A DNA stretch of 64,000 bases, taken from the NCBI RefSeq assembly GCF_003076515.1, contig NZ_CP022390.1, forward strand, positions 124,001-188,000. Reading direction: 5' to 3'. The DNA is from Alcaligenes aquatilis (lineage in GTDB: Bacteria; Pseudomonadota; Gammaproteobacteria; Burkholderiales; Burkholderiaceae_B). A program made the translations under genes and the position numbers. Under the pieces are notes generated by a model. The model made no database searches. It was given only the letters and a program-made list of their open reading frames with translations, and was not told the origin of the DNA. Below, piece by piece: positions 1 to 8,586 of the stretch (position 1 is its first letter; every line of letters begins with the position of its first letter).

Positions 1-1
1 C

Positions 2-658
2 GCCCAGGATTATCACTATGGTCGCGGCGGCATGCAGATTCACTTTGCCTTGAATTCCCCACCCGACTGGGTGGATCCGGAACTGTGCCATGTACCCATG
101 GTTCACGTGACGGAAAGCATGGAGCAGGTGTGCTCCTCCGTGGTGACGGCCAGCAATGGCTACCTGCCTGCCAAACCGACCTTGGCCGTGGGCCAGCCGG
201 TGGCGGTGGATGTAACTCGTGCCCCGGAAGGACACTGGATCTTATGGGTGCAAATGCAGGAGCTGCCGCGCCATATCAAAGGTGATGAGGCGGGCGAGAT
301 TCCTGTGCCGGCGGATGGTCGTTGGAATGAAGCCGTGCGCGAGGCGATGGCTGACCGTGTACAGGCCCGTCTGGAAACCGTTATGCCCGGTCTGGCTGCC
401 AAGATCATTGGGCGACATGGCGTCAGCCCGGCGGATCTGGAAGCCTTGAATATGAATTTGGTGGGGGGTGACCCGTATAGCGGTGTGTGCTCACCCGATC
501 AGTTCTTTTTCATGCGCCCTTTTGCCGGACACAAGAACGCGCGCAGCGGCACGACGCCCTGGCGCAATCTGCATCAAATTGGTGCGGCGGTGCATCCGGG
601 CCCTGGCCTGGGTGGTCAATCCGGCTATCTGGCCGCCCAGCGTATCTTGAAGGGGTGA
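2..658 (+). CDS. Phytoene-dehydrogenase-like FAD-dependent oxidoreductase, 3' part
   Basis: The reading frame is already open at the left edge, so only the C-terminal ~218 residues are present and the start is outside the window. The last ~30 residues carry the pattern of NAD(P)/FAD-dependent phytoene-desaturase-type oxidoreductases: a conserved Arg-containing stretch followed by HPGPGLGGQSGYLAAQRI, the segment that closes over the flavin in this amine-oxidase-fold family. The Rossmann GxGxxG motif expected at the N-terminus cannot be seen. The substrate is unknown; in non-carotenogenic proteobacteria such proteins are usually annotated only as oxidoreductases. It converges on an AraC/XylS regulator 22 bp downstream, which may regulate genes lying to the left. 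Confidence 0.75.
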   Translation, partial: AQDYHYGRGGMQIHFALNSPPDWVDPELCHVPMVHVTESMEQVCSSVVTASNGYLPAKPTLAVGQPVAVDVTRAPEGHWILWVQMQELPRHIKGDEAGEIPVPADGRWNEAVREAMADRVQARLETVMPGLAAKIIGRHGVSPADLEALNMNLVGGDPYSGVCSPDQFFFMRPFAGHKNARSGTTPWRNLHQIGAAVHPGPGLGGQSGYLAAQRILKG

Positions 659-680
659 CAGGACGAATGAGGCGGTCCGC

Positions 681-1658
681 TTAGTGCTGACCGCCGCGCA
701 CTCGTTGCAGGGTCTCGCTAGGCGTTTCGCCAAAGCGGCTGCGGTATTCGGCGCTGAAACGGCCTTGGTGTGCAAAGCCCCAGCGCATGGCCAGATCGGC
801 CAGTGTCAGATGAGGCTCGTTGGAGTGGATCAGTTCGTGGCGCAGACGGTCCAGCCGCACTTGACGCAGATATTGCATGGGGCTGACGCCATAGTGCTCC
901 TTGAAGGCTTGTTGCAAGGTACGCGAGCTGACGCCAGCGATGGTGCTGAGTTCGTCCACCGTGACGGGCAAATGGGCCTGTTCATGCAAATGGCTGGCGA
1001 CTTTCTTAAGATGGCGCGGCAAGATGCGGGTGGGGTTCAGCGCCTGAATTTGAGCCGGCGGGTGCAGATCCAGCAGGGTCGTCACCGCCAATTGCTCCAG
1101 CTGGTTGATGATCAGCGGGGAGCGTCGGATGTACTCGTAGTTGCGCGCACAGTCCAGCACGTAGCGCAGCATGATCTGCCAGGAAGGTTGGGTGTGAGCC
1201 TGCAGTCGTACCGGAAACAGCAGGCCTTGCGGGCCGACATCCAGACCCAGACCACGGGCAGCCTGTTCCACCAGATTGCGGTCTATCTTGAGCATTAATT
1301 GCTCATTATTGGCGTGCCAGATCATGTCCACGTCCTCGTTGGGATTCAAGATCGTGGCGGCATAGGGGCTGGAGTCCACGGTTTGGCCACCGCAGCGGAT
1401 TTTGGCGGTGCCGTATTGGGGCATCTGAACCAGGTAAAACCCGGCCAGGTGATCAGGCTGTATGTGTACGTCGGCGCCATAGCCCAGGCGGCTCAAGGCG
1501 ACCTGACCAAACTGGGCATGGCGCAGTCGGGTTTGCAGGGTCTGGTCGGCACGTAGCTGCTTGAGCTGGTGCGATTTGAACATATCGCTGACAGATTTGC
1601 GCACGTGTTCCAGGTCAGCAGACGCTACACGTGCCCAGTGATCGGGCTTATTTTCCAT
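681..1658 (-). CDS. AraC/XylS-family transcriptional regulator
   Basis: 325 aa. The N-terminal ~200 residues match the AraC_binding_2-type sensor region found in regulators of aromatic catabolism, with the block RLGYGADVHIQPDH then LVQMP. The C-terminal ~100 residues hold the double helix-turn-helix, with VDELSTIAGVSSRTLQQAF as first helix pair and LADLAMRWGFAHQGRFSAEY as second. The ATG at 1658 is preceded by an AGGCAC sequence. It is a paralogue of the regulator at 20113–21120, sharing the RLGYGA–IQ–LVQMP–GTA pattern. It diverges from the flavin reductase at 1820, and the ~160 bp between them should hold both promoters. Its effector is not deducible; an aromatic acid or ketone would be typical of the family. 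Confidence 0.85.
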   Translation of the reverse strand: MENKPDHWARVASADLEHVRKSVSDMFKSHQLKQLRADQTLQTRLRHAQFGQVALSRLGYGADVHIQPDHLAGFYLVQMPQYGTAKIRCGGQTVDSSPYAATILNPNEDVDMIWHANNEQLMLKIDRNLVEQAARGLGLDVGPQGLLFPVRLQAHTQPSWQIMLRYVLDCARNYEYIRRSPLIINQLEQLAVTTLLDLHPPAQIQALNPTRILPRHLKKVASHLHEQAHLPVTVDELSTIAGVSSRTLQQAFKEHYGVSPMQYLRQVRLDRLRHELIHSNEPHLTLADLAMRWGFAHQGRFSAEYRSRFGETPSETLQRVRGGQH

Positions 1659-1819
1659 GTTTCATGTGCCTAGATGGTTCTGAAAGGCAGGAAGGAGACG
1701 TAAAACCTTGAGTTTCAACGGTTTGCAGCGGCTTTATTTTAGTTGTAAAGTATATCAGTGGGCCACCGGGATTTCCCGCAGTCCTGTTTAGTTTGTTGTG
1801 TTTATTAACAGAGAGAACC

Positions 1820-2437
1820 GTGCAGAAAGACTTTCACTTTTATGAACCCACTCAAGGCCATGGACTGCGCCACGACCCGATCAGTTCTATTGTGGGTCCC
1901 CGTGTTATCGGTTGGATCGGCACCAAAAGCAAGGACGGCGTGCTGAATCTGGCCCCCTACAGTTTCTGCAATGTGTTCAACTACCGCCCGCCTGTCATCG
2001 CATTTTCCAGCGTGGGCTACAAAGACAGCGTGCGCAACGCCATTGAAACCGGCGTCTTTACCTGGAACCTGGCCAGCCGTGATCTGGCCGAGCCCATGAA
2101 CATGACCAGTCTGGAACAGGATGTGCGCGAGTTTGAAGTTGCGGGCCTGACACCTGCGGACTCTCGACTGATTGATGCCCCCCGCGTGGGCGAGAGCCAT
2201 GCCTCGCTGGAGTGCAAGGTGACGACGCACTTTCAATTGAAGGATTCGGACGGCAAGGACCTGAACACCTGGATGGTGCTGGGCGAAGTGGTGGGTGTGC
2301 ATGTGTCGCCCAACTGTATCGTGGATGGCATTTACCGCACCGCGATCCCACGTCCGATTCTGCGTGGCGGTGGTCCTGGCGATTACTTTGAAATTACCGA
2401 CCTGACCTTGTTCGATATGCCGCGTCCCAAGTCCTGA
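1820..2437 (+). CDS. Flavin reductase-family (DIM6/NTAB) protein
   Basis: About 205 aa. The frame extends upstream to a TTG at 1793, but the GTG at 1820, preceded by AGAGAG, fits the family N-terminus better. The N-terminal half has the split-barrel FMN-binding pattern (GPRVIGWIGT, LNLAPYSFCNVFNYRPPVIAFSS, FTWNLA). Family members bind FMN and either supply reduced flavin to a partner monooxygenase or act as small oxidoreductases. No monooxygenase partner is visible, although an FAD oxidoreductase lies 1.2 kb to the left. It is divergent from the AraC/XylS gene and may be its target. A GC hairpin terminator follows. Confidence 0.85.
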   Translation: MQKDFHFYEPTQGHGLRHDPISSIVGPRVIGWIGTKSKDGVLNLAPYSFCNVFNYRPPVIAFSSVGYKDSVRNAIETGVFTWNLASRDLAEPMNMTSLEQDVREFEVAGLTPADSRLIDAPRVGESHASLECKVTTHFQLKDSDGKDLNTWMVLGEVVGVHVSPNCIVDGIYRTAIPRPILRGGGPGDYFEITDLTLFDMPRPKS

Positions 2438-2498
2438 TAGCAGGGCTGTAGTCAGAAGCCGCTGGTTGGCGGCTTCATTGAAGTGACTGCCAATGCAT

Positions 2499-2521
2499 AA
2501 CGGCGCCAAAAGGCGCCGTTT
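2499..2521 (+). terminator. Intrinsic terminator after flavin reductase gene
   Basis: A perfect stem AACGGCGCC / GGCGCCGTT around a short A loop, followed by a T and TTTATG, lies 60 bp after the stop codon. The next ~255 bp up to the ABC ATPase stop hold no gene I can support, only a short direct repeat of CTGGCGTT near 2590–2612. Confidence 0.75.
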
Positions 2522-2778
2522 GCTTTATGTATGCTCAGGGTGTGGCCGAAGTCTTTGGGCTGTTTTACCTGTTGATATACATTCGGCTGTCTGGCGTTCT
2601 GGCGTTCTGGCGGCCCGGCGCTCCGGCTTTTCGATGTTTCCGTCGTGTCGCAGTCTGGCAGGCTCAGCGAACCTACTGCTTCGCGATTGCTCGGTGACTG
2701 GACGATCCAACCGACCCAAGGGGCAGAATAGCCAGTCACAGCCCCGTCAAACTGCTCTGCGTGCCGTAGACGGGCATC

Positions 2779-3558
2779 TTAGCCCTTTGACGAACCACCT
2801 GCCGCCAGGAATTGCGCCAGACGAGGGCTGCGTGGCGATACCAGCACTTCTTCCGGTGGGCCTTCTTCTTCGATCTGGCCTTCGTGCAGGTACACCACCT
2901 TGCTGGAGACGTTCCGTGCAAAACTCATTTCGTGCGTAACGACCACCATCGTGCGCCCTTCTTCGGCCAAATTCTGCATAACACGCAAAACTTCGCCCAC
3001 CCGTTCCGGGTCCAGTGCCGAGGTCGGCTCGTCAAACAGCATGACTTCGGGCTCCAGTGCCAGCGCACGGGCAATGGCGACACGCTGTTGCTGGCCACCG
3101 GACAAGAAGGCGGGGTATTGCTTGGCCAGATCGCGCGACAGGCCTACCTTGTCCAGATACAGTTCGGCTTTGGCAATGGCCTGAGCCTTGTCCATTCCCT
3201 GCACATGAATAGGCGTGGCGGTAATGTTCTCCAGCACTGTCATGTGGGACCACAGGTTGAAGTGCTGGAACACCATGGCCAGGCTGGTACGCAGGCGCTT
3301 GAGCTGTTGTTTATCGACTGCAACCAGTTCGCCCGTTTTAGGGTCCAGACGGGTTTTCAGCTCCTCGCCCTTGATGACGATACGGCCCGAGTTGGGCGCT
3401 TCCAGAAAGTTGATGCAACGCAGGAACGTACTTTTGCCCGAGCCACTGGAACCGATCAGGCTGATGACATCGCCCGGCTCCGCGCTTAGAGAGACTCCCT
3501 TGAGGACCTCCAGGGTGCCATAGCGTTTGTGAATATTCTCGATGAGCAGGTTGGGCAT
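2779..3558 (-). CDS. Polar amino acid ABC transporter ATP-binding protein (HisP/GlnQ type), orphan
   Basis: 259 aa from the ATG at 3558; the open frame runs 47 codons further up without family similarity. It carries the complete ATPase set: Walker [11 protein letters not shown]-loop in [11 protein letters not shown], signature LSGGQQQR, Walker [15 protein letters not shown] and the switch His in VVVTHE. The HisP-like length, and the insertion after Walker A ([21 protein letters not shown]), point to the histidine/lysine/arginine or octopine transporter subgroup. No permease or binding protein lies next to it: panD is divergent on one side and an unrelated terminator is on the other. It probably serves a transporter encoded elsewhere. 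Confidence 0.9.
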   Translation of the reverse strand: MPNLLIENIHKRYGTLEVLKGVSLSAEPGDVISLIGSSGSGKSTFLRCINFLEAPNSGRIVIKGEELKTRLDPKTGELVAVDKQQLKRLRTSLAMVFQHFNLWSHMTVLENITATPIHVQGMDKAQAIAKAELYLDKVGLSRDLAKQYPAFLSGGQQQRVAIARALALEPEVMLFDEPTSALDPERVGEVLRVMQNLAEEGRTMVVVTHEMSFARNVSSKVVYLHEGQIEEEGPPEEVLVSPRSPRLAQFLAAGGSSKG

Positions 3559-3820
3559 GGAAAGCGGTATCGTATTGAAAATAAAAAAGACCGGTGCGAC
3601 GCGGCAGAGGGGATTACAGCACAGACTGGCCGCCAGGCAAATCATTGGGCTTGTGGTTTTCCCGTACAAATCTGTGGGTCTAAACGGATTTGGGCGCATT
3701 TCTGGGTTTATGATGCAGTCTTTCCCGCAGCCCTGATCGGGCTAAGGGCGTAGCGCAAGCCGCGTTTTAGCCAAGTTTAGGTGTCCGTTTTTAGGGGACC
3801 TGTTTCTAGAGAGTGTTGTC

Positions 3821-4381
3821 ATGAAAAAAGTGGTTCGTGCCAAGCTGCATGGTATCAAGGTGACCGGTGCCGACTTGAACTATCACGGGTCGATCACCCT
3901 GGATCCGGAAATCTGCGAACAAGCGGGCATTTTACCCATGGAGTTTGTGGAAATCTGGAATAAGGACAGCGGTGCCCGTATTTCTACCTACGTGATCTTC
4001 GGTGAACCCGGTTCGCGCTGTGTAGTCCTGAATGGCGCGGCGGCTCGTACCTGTCAGAAAGGCGATACCGTCATCATCTGCGCAACCGAATACGTGATGA
4101 ACTCCGAAGACCTGTATTCCCTGCGCCCTACCGTGCTGACCTTCACGCCAGAAAACGAAGTGGACGAAGTCATGCACTACGAAGTGGCCAAGACCGCCCA
4201 GCGCGATTACGACTTTCGCGTGGTGCGTGACGACCGCCCTCGTGGTGCCGAGCGTCCTCTGGCCCGTGTGGATGTGGACGCCCTGTCCGCTGACCTGCGC
4301 TCCCGTGGTCTGGATGATCGCGCTATTGCTGACATTTTGTCCTGCCATCTGGCCGATTTCGCGCCTGCGACTCAAAACTGA
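3821..4381 (+). CDS. panD: Aspartate 1-decarboxylase with C-terminal extension
   Basis: 186 aa; the family is normally ~126 aa. PanD decarboxylates L-aspartate to beta-alanine for pantothenate/CoA synthesis. It is a pyruvoyl enzyme that self-cleaves between Gly and Ser. Here the cleavage site is G23-S24 in YHGS, and the conserved K8, W46, R53, Y57 and NGAAA (71–75) are all present, so the core should be active. Residues ~120–186 form an additional charged tail ([18 protein letters not shown] and a helical end) with no function I recognise. It stands alone rather than with panBC, and a strong bidirectional terminator follows. The start is supported by AGAGAG upstream. Confidence 0.9.
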   Translation: MKKVVRAKLHGIKVTGADLNYHGSITLDPEICEQAGILPMEFVEIWNKDSGARISTYVIFGEPGSRCVVLNGAAARTCQKGDTVIICATEYVMNSEDLYSLRPTVLTFTPENEVDEVMHYEVAKTAQRDYDFRVVRDDRPRGAERPLARVDVDALSADLRSRGLDDRAIADILSCHLADFAPATQN

Positions 4382-4498
4382 TATTTTTGCGCCGGGCCGC
4401 AATGGTCCGGCTGCTCATTAGAACATCATCACCCTGGGTATTTTCCAGCCCTGCTTTCCGACCAGGAAAGGTGTGTTGCTCAAGAATAATCAGCGGTC

Positions 4499-4546
4499 AA
4501 AAAAACGCTGCAGCCACTGCCAAAGGCAGTAGATGCAGCGTTTTTT
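4499..4546. terminator. Bidirectional intrinsic terminator between panD and the peptide ABC operon
   Basis: An AAAAAAACGCTGCA arm pairs with TGCAGCGTTTTTT across a 21-nt loop that itself holds ACTGCC/GGCAGT. The run of A on one side and T on the other gives a U-tract in both directions, as expected between convergent genes. Confidence 0.9.
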
Positions 4547-4549
4547 ACA

Positions 4550-5554
4550 TCAGGCCTGATCGCGCCCTTCTTCTACAGCATGGCAAGCCACTTCGTGCTG
4601 CCCGGTTTGCAGCAAAGCCGGGGCTTCGCGGCGGCAGCGATCATTGGCCAGCGGGCAGCGTGGATGGAAGGTACAGCCTGATGGCGGGTTCAGCGGGTTG
4701 GGCACTTCCCCTGCTACCGGAATGCGACTTTTGCCCGCCCCGCTCATGTCGGGAATGGCTCCCAGCAACATGCGCGTGTAGGGGTGGCGAGGCTGCGCGA
4801 ACAGGTCATCGCGTGGCGCAATTTCCACAATCCGGCCCAAATACATGACGCCAACCCGATCGGCCACGTGGTGTACCACAGCCAGGTTGTGCGAGATGAA
4901 CAGGTAGGTCAGCCCCAGCTCGCGCTGTAAATCCTTCATCAGGTTCAGTACCTGTGCCTGCACCGACACGTCCAGCGCCGAGGTCGGCTCGTCACAGACG
5001 ATAAATTCAGGCTGCAGGGCCAGCGCACGGGCAATGGAAATACGCTGGCGCTGGCCGCCGGAGAACTGGTGCGGGTAACGCTGAGCGTCGCTGGGGTTCA
5101 ACCCTACTTGCGTCAGCAGCTCGGCTACTTTGGCCTCTTGCTGGGCGCTGCTCATGTCGGTGTGCGTGACCAGTGGTTCGGCAATGATGCGGCCCACGCG
5201 CCAGCGCGGATTCAGGCTGGCATAGGGATCCTGGAAAATCATCTGACGACGCTTGCGCATGGCCTTCTGGCTGGCCTTGTCCATGGTTTTCAGGGACTGA
5301 CCATCAAACAGAATCTCGCCGCGTGTCAGCGAATACAGACCCGTCAGCAAACGGGCCACGGTGGATTTGCCACAGCCGGACTCTCCGACCAGGGCCAGCG
5401 TTTCACCCTTGTTCAAGGTGAAGCTGACGCCATCGACCGCCCGCAGATTTACCTTGGGTTTGCGGTAGACCAGGCGTTCCAGCAAAGGCGGGGACACATC
5501 AAACCAGCAGGCAGCGTCCTTGACCTGGACCAGGGCTTGTTTAGGGGCGCTCAT
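4550..5554 (-). CDS. Peptide-type ABC transporter ATP-binding protein (DppF-like)
   Basis: 334 aa from the ATG at 5554, which overlaps the upstream gene's TGA as ATGA; a longer frame upstream is not family-like. Walker A is GESGCGKST, signature FSGGQRQR, Walker [13 protein letters not shown], and the C-terminal oligo_HPY domain has the paired cysteines of [15 protein letters not shown]. With the DppD-like protein it forms the heterodimeric ATPase of a family-5 importer. It is the last gene of a five-gene leftward operon. The transported compound cannot be deduced; peptides, nickel complexes, opines or glutathione-like compounds are all handled by this family. Confidence 0.93.
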   Translation of the reverse strand: MSAPKQALVQVKDAACWFDVSPPLLERLVYRKPKVNLRAVDGVSFTLNKGETLALVGESGCGKSTVARLLTGLYSLTRGEILFDGQSLKTMDKASQKAMRKRRQMIFQDPYASLNPRWRVGRIIAEPLVTHTDMSSAQQEAKVAELLTQVGLNPSDAQRYPHQFSGGQRQRISIARALALQPEFIVCDEPTSALDVSVQAQVLNLMKDLQRELGLTYLFISHNLAVVHHVADRVGVMYLGRIVEIAPRDDLFAQPRHPYTRMLLGAIPDMSGAGKSRIPVAGEVPNPLNPPSGCTFHPRCPLANDRCRREAPALLQTGQHEVACHAVEEGRDQA

Positions 5555-6525
5555 GCGGACTCCTGTGCATGCAGCCAACAGGCCGCCTGTGTTTGTGGGG
5601 GAACAGGCAACAGCTCGGGGCGTTCGACCAGGCAACGATCAAAACGGCGGTCACAACGCGGATTGAAGGCACAGCCGGGCGGGATGGCGTTCAGGCGCGG
5701 CATGCTGCCGGGGATTTGTTCCAGACGTTCCAGTCCGGCGTGCAGATTGGGGATGGAACGCATCAAGCCACGGGTATAGGGGTGGCTGGGTTTTTGGATC
5801 ACATCCTGAACAGGGCCAATCTCGATAATGCGACCGGCATACATCACGGCCACGCGGTCGGCGGTCTCGGCAATCACCCCCATATCGTGGGTAATCAGCA
5901 TGACCGAGGTGCCTTGCGAGCGACAGAGCGTTTTCAGCAGGTCGATAATCTGCGCCTGAATAGACACGTCCAGTGCCGTGGTGGGTTCATCCGCCACGAT
6001 CAGCTTGGGCTCGGCTGCAAGGGCCAGCGCAATCACCACCCGTTGGCGCATGCCGCCAGAGAACTGATGCGGATAGTGGTCGATACGCTCGCGCGCTGCC
6101 GGAATGCCGGTAGCTTCCAGCAATTCGATGGCGCGTTCCTGTGCCTGTTTCCAGGACAGGGGCAGGTGCGTCACGATGGTTTCAGCCAACTGATGGCCCA
6201 CGGTATAGAGCGGGTTCAGCGAGGTCAGCGGGTCCTGGAAAATCGCGCCAATCTTGCGGCCACGAATCTTGCGCATTTGGTCCTGGTTCAGATTGTCGAT
6301 GCGCTCGCCTTCCAGCAGGATCTGGCCGCCGCTGATGCGACCGGGGGCATCGAGCAAACCAATAATGGAGGAACCCGTCAGGGATTTGCCGGCACCGGAC
6401 TCCCCCACCACTCCCAGTACTTCACCAGGGGCGATGGAAAAGGACACATGATCCAGGGCTTGGAGCACCCCACGCCGGGTCGGGAATTCGACACACAGGT
6501 CTTGGACAGTTAAGAGTGCAGTCAT
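5551..6525 (-). CDS. Peptide-type ABC transporter ATP-binding protein (DppD-like)
   Basis: 324 aa. Walker A is GESGAGKSL, signature FSGGMRQR, Walker B LIVADEPTTALD, switch His in LITHDMG, and the C-terminal oligo_HPY domain carries GCAFNPRCDRRFDRC. It partners the DppF-like subunit, with a 4-bp stop/start overlap that suggests translational coupling. The DppC-like permease gene ends 3 bp upstream. Confidence 0.93.
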   Translation of the reverse strand: MTALLTVQDLCVEFPTRRGVLQALDHVSFSIAPGEVLGVVGESGAGKSLTGSSIIGLLDAPGRISGGQILLEGERIDNLNQDQMRKIRGRKIGAIFQDPLTSLNPLYTVGHQLAETIVTHLPLSWKQAQERAIELLEATGIPAARERIDHYPHQFSGGMRQRVVIALALAAEPKLIVADEPTTALDVSIQAQIIDLLKTLCRSQGTSVMLITHDMGVIAETADRVAVMYAGRIIEIGPVQDVIQKPSHPYTRGLMRSIPNLHAGLERLEQIPGSMPRLNAIPPGCAFNPRCDRRFDRCLVERPELLPVPPQTQAACWLHAQESA

Positions 6526-6528
6526 GGC

Positions 6529-7443
6529 TTAGCTCAATTTGGGGTTCAGGGCGTCACGCAACCAGTCGCCCAGGAGGTTGACCGACAGCACCAGCAGCAC
6601 CAGCATCAGGCCAGGGAAAATCGTGATCCACCATTCGCCCGAGAACAGGAAGTCGTTACCGACCCGGATCAGGGTGCCCAGGGAGGGCGAGGTGGCCGGT
6701 ACGCCGACACCCAGAAAGGACAGCGTGGCTTCGGTAATGATGGCAGTGGCCAGATGCACGGTGGCCAGCACCAGCACGGGACCCATCACATTAGGCAGCA
6801 CATGGCTGAACATGATGCGTGGCGAGGACACGCCAATAACGCGGGCAGCCTGCACGTATTCACGGTTTTTTTCCACTAACGTGGAGCCGCGCACGGTACG
6901 GGCATATTGCGGCCAACCAGCCAGTGCAATGGCCCCGATCAGCACCGGAAAGGCGACCACATCGTGCATGCTCAAGGGGAACACCGCACGGGCCACACCG
7001 TCGATCAGCAAGGCAATCAGAATGGCTGGAAAGGACAGTTGTACATCGGCCACCCGCATGATGAAGGCATCCACACGGCCACCGGAGTAACCGGCCAGCA
7101 GGCCCAGCACAATGCCGACCACCATGGACAGAGCCACCGAGGCCAGACCGATCAGCAAGGAGGTGCGTGTCCCGTACAACAGGGCTGAATACAGGTCACG
7201 ACCCTGGCTGTCTGTTCCCAACCAGTATTGGGGCGAGCCGTTCTCCGACCAGGCCGGTGCCAGCAAGGCATCCATCAGGTCGATAGAGGTCAGATCGAAC
7301 GGGTCGCAGGGGGCCACCCAGCGGGCACCCAATGCACCGATAAACAGCAGCAAGGCCATGATGGTGGCCGCGATGGCCACGGGGGAGTGACGCCAGGACC
7401 AGACCAGATCGCTATCCCAGGCGGTTTTTAATTTAGCGAACAT
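6529..7443 (-). CDS. Peptide-type ABC transporter permease (DppC-like)
   Basis: 304 aa. It has an N-terminal OppC_N segment with one membrane span (about residues 20–42), then a BPD_transp_1 domain with about five spans. The EAA coupling loop is YVQAARVIGVSSPRIMFSHVLPN. LGTDSQGRDLYSALLYG is the family's conserved periplasmic signature. It is separated by a single base from the DppB-like gene upstream. Confidence 0.93.
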   Translation of the reverse strand: MFAKLKTAWDSDLVWSWRHSPVAIAATIMALLLFIGALGARWVAPCDPFDLTSIDLMDALLAPAWSENGSPQYWLGTDSQGRDLYSALLYGTRTSLLIGLASVALSMVVGIVLGLLAGYSGGRVDAFIMRVADVQLSFPAILIALLIDGVARAVFPLSMHDVVAFPVLIGAIALAGWPQYARTVRGSTLVEKNREYVQAARVIGVSSPRIMFSHVLPNVMGPVLVLATVHLATAIITEATLSFLGVGVPATSPSLGTLIRVGNDFLFSGEWWITIFPGLMLVLLVLSVNLLGDWLRDALNPKLS

Positions 7444-7444
7444 A

Positions 7445-8431
7445 TTAGTGCCCCTTGGCGCCCGACAATTGGGTACGCAGACGTGGATCGACCAGGAAGT
7501 ACAGCAGGTCTACCAGCAGGTTGATCACAACAAATACCAGGGCAATCAGACAGAGGTAGGCCGCCATCACGGGGATGTCGGCAAATTGCACGGCCTGGAT
7601 AAACAGCAGACCCATGCCCGGCCATTGGAAAACGGTTTCCGTCACGATGGCAAAGGCGATAATGCCGCCCAGTTGCAGACCCGTGATGGTGATAACCGGC
7701 ACCATGGTGTTTTTCAGGGCGTGACCAAAGTGGATGGCGCGTTGCGACAGGCCACGGGCACGCGCAAATTTGATGTAGTCGGCGCGCAGCACTTCCAGCA
7801 TCTCGGAGCGCACCAGACGCAGGATCAGCGTGAGCTGGAACAAACAGAGCGTGATGGCGGGCAGGATCAAATGCTTGATCCCGTCCCAGCTAAGCAGGCC
7901 GGTACTCCACCAGCCAAACTTCAGGACTTCCCCCCGGCCATAGCTGGGCAGCCAGCCCAATTGCACGGAGAAGATCAGGATCAGCAAGATACCAATCAGG
8001 AAGGTGGGCAAGGATATGCCCAGCAATGAAAAGGCCAGAATGCTTTGCGCCATGAAACCATTGCGCTTCAAGGCGGTGTACACGCCCAGCGGCAGGCCGA
8101 TCAGCAAGGCCAGTATGGCGGCCACCACGGATAGCTCGACGGTGGCAGGCAGACGTTCTTTGAGTAGTGTGGAGACAGGCTGGGCTTGCCTTAGGGACAG
8201 ACCAAACTCGCCTTTTACGGCCTGGCCCACGAAGCGTCCGAATTGAACGGGAGCAGGTTGGTCCAGCCCCAGGCTGGCGCGCAACTCCACGCGATCTTGT
8301 TCGGTGGCGTCCTGCCCCAGCATGATGGTGACCGGGTCACCAATGTAGCGAAACAGCACAAAAGCCAGAAGGCTGACCGTCAGCATCACCAGAACAGCCT
8401 GGATCAGACGGCGAATAATAAATACCAGCAT
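7445..8431 (-). CDS. Peptide-type ABC transporter permease (DppB-like)
   Basis: 328 aa. The N-terminal span and the long periplasmic loop with GLDQP and QFGRFVGQAVKGEFG are typical of DppB/OppB. The EAA loop is YIKFARARGLSQRAIHFGHALKN, and the C-terminus ends VDPRLR as usual. It forms the channel with the DppC-like subunit. A 10-bp GC stem lies between this gene and the binding-protein gene upstream, probably adjusting their relative expression. Confidence 0.93.
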   Translation of the reverse strand: MLVFIIRRLIQAVLVMLTVSLLAFVLFRYIGDPVTIMLGQDATEQDRVELRASLGLDQPAPVQFGRFVGQAVKGEFGLSLRQAQPVSTLLKERLPATVELSVVAAILALLIGLPLGVYTALKRNGFMAQSILAFSLLGISLPTFLIGILLILIFSVQLGWLPSYGRGEVLKFGWWSTGLLSWDGIKHLILPAITLCLFQLTLILRLVRSEMLEVLRADYIKFARARGLSQRAIHFGHALKNTMVPVITITGLQLGGIIAFAIVTETVFQWPGMGLLFIQAVQFADIPVMAAYLCLIALVFVVINLLVDLLYFLVDPRLRTQLSGAKGH

Positions 8432-8545
8432 AGGCGGTCTCCTGGTAGAGCGCGAGGATCACTCGCGACCAGTGTCGTCCTTAATGTGTAGAAAGGGCCC
8501 GTCAAGGGGGCGTGTGCAGAAATGAAGACGATGGACTACATAAGA

Positions 8546-8571
8546 CCTGCCCCGCATGGCAGCGGGGCAGG
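8546..8571 (-). terminator. Intra-operon GC hairpin after the binding-protein gene
   Basis: A perfect 10-bp stem CCTGCCCCGC / GCGGGGCAGG with a 6-nt loop lies just after the binding-protein stop codon. There is no U-tract on the transcribed (minus) strand. It is better read as an mRNA-stabilising or partially attenuating hairpin that lets the binding protein exceed the permeases than as a full terminator. Confidence 0.6.
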
Positions 8572-8586
8572 ATAGGCAAGAAAGGC

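Noticed and set aside
3559..3699. 47-codon N-terminal extension of the HisP-like ATPase
   Set aside because: The extension is Cys/Phe-rich with no family similarity; [14 protein letters not shown] is the normal start of such ATPases.
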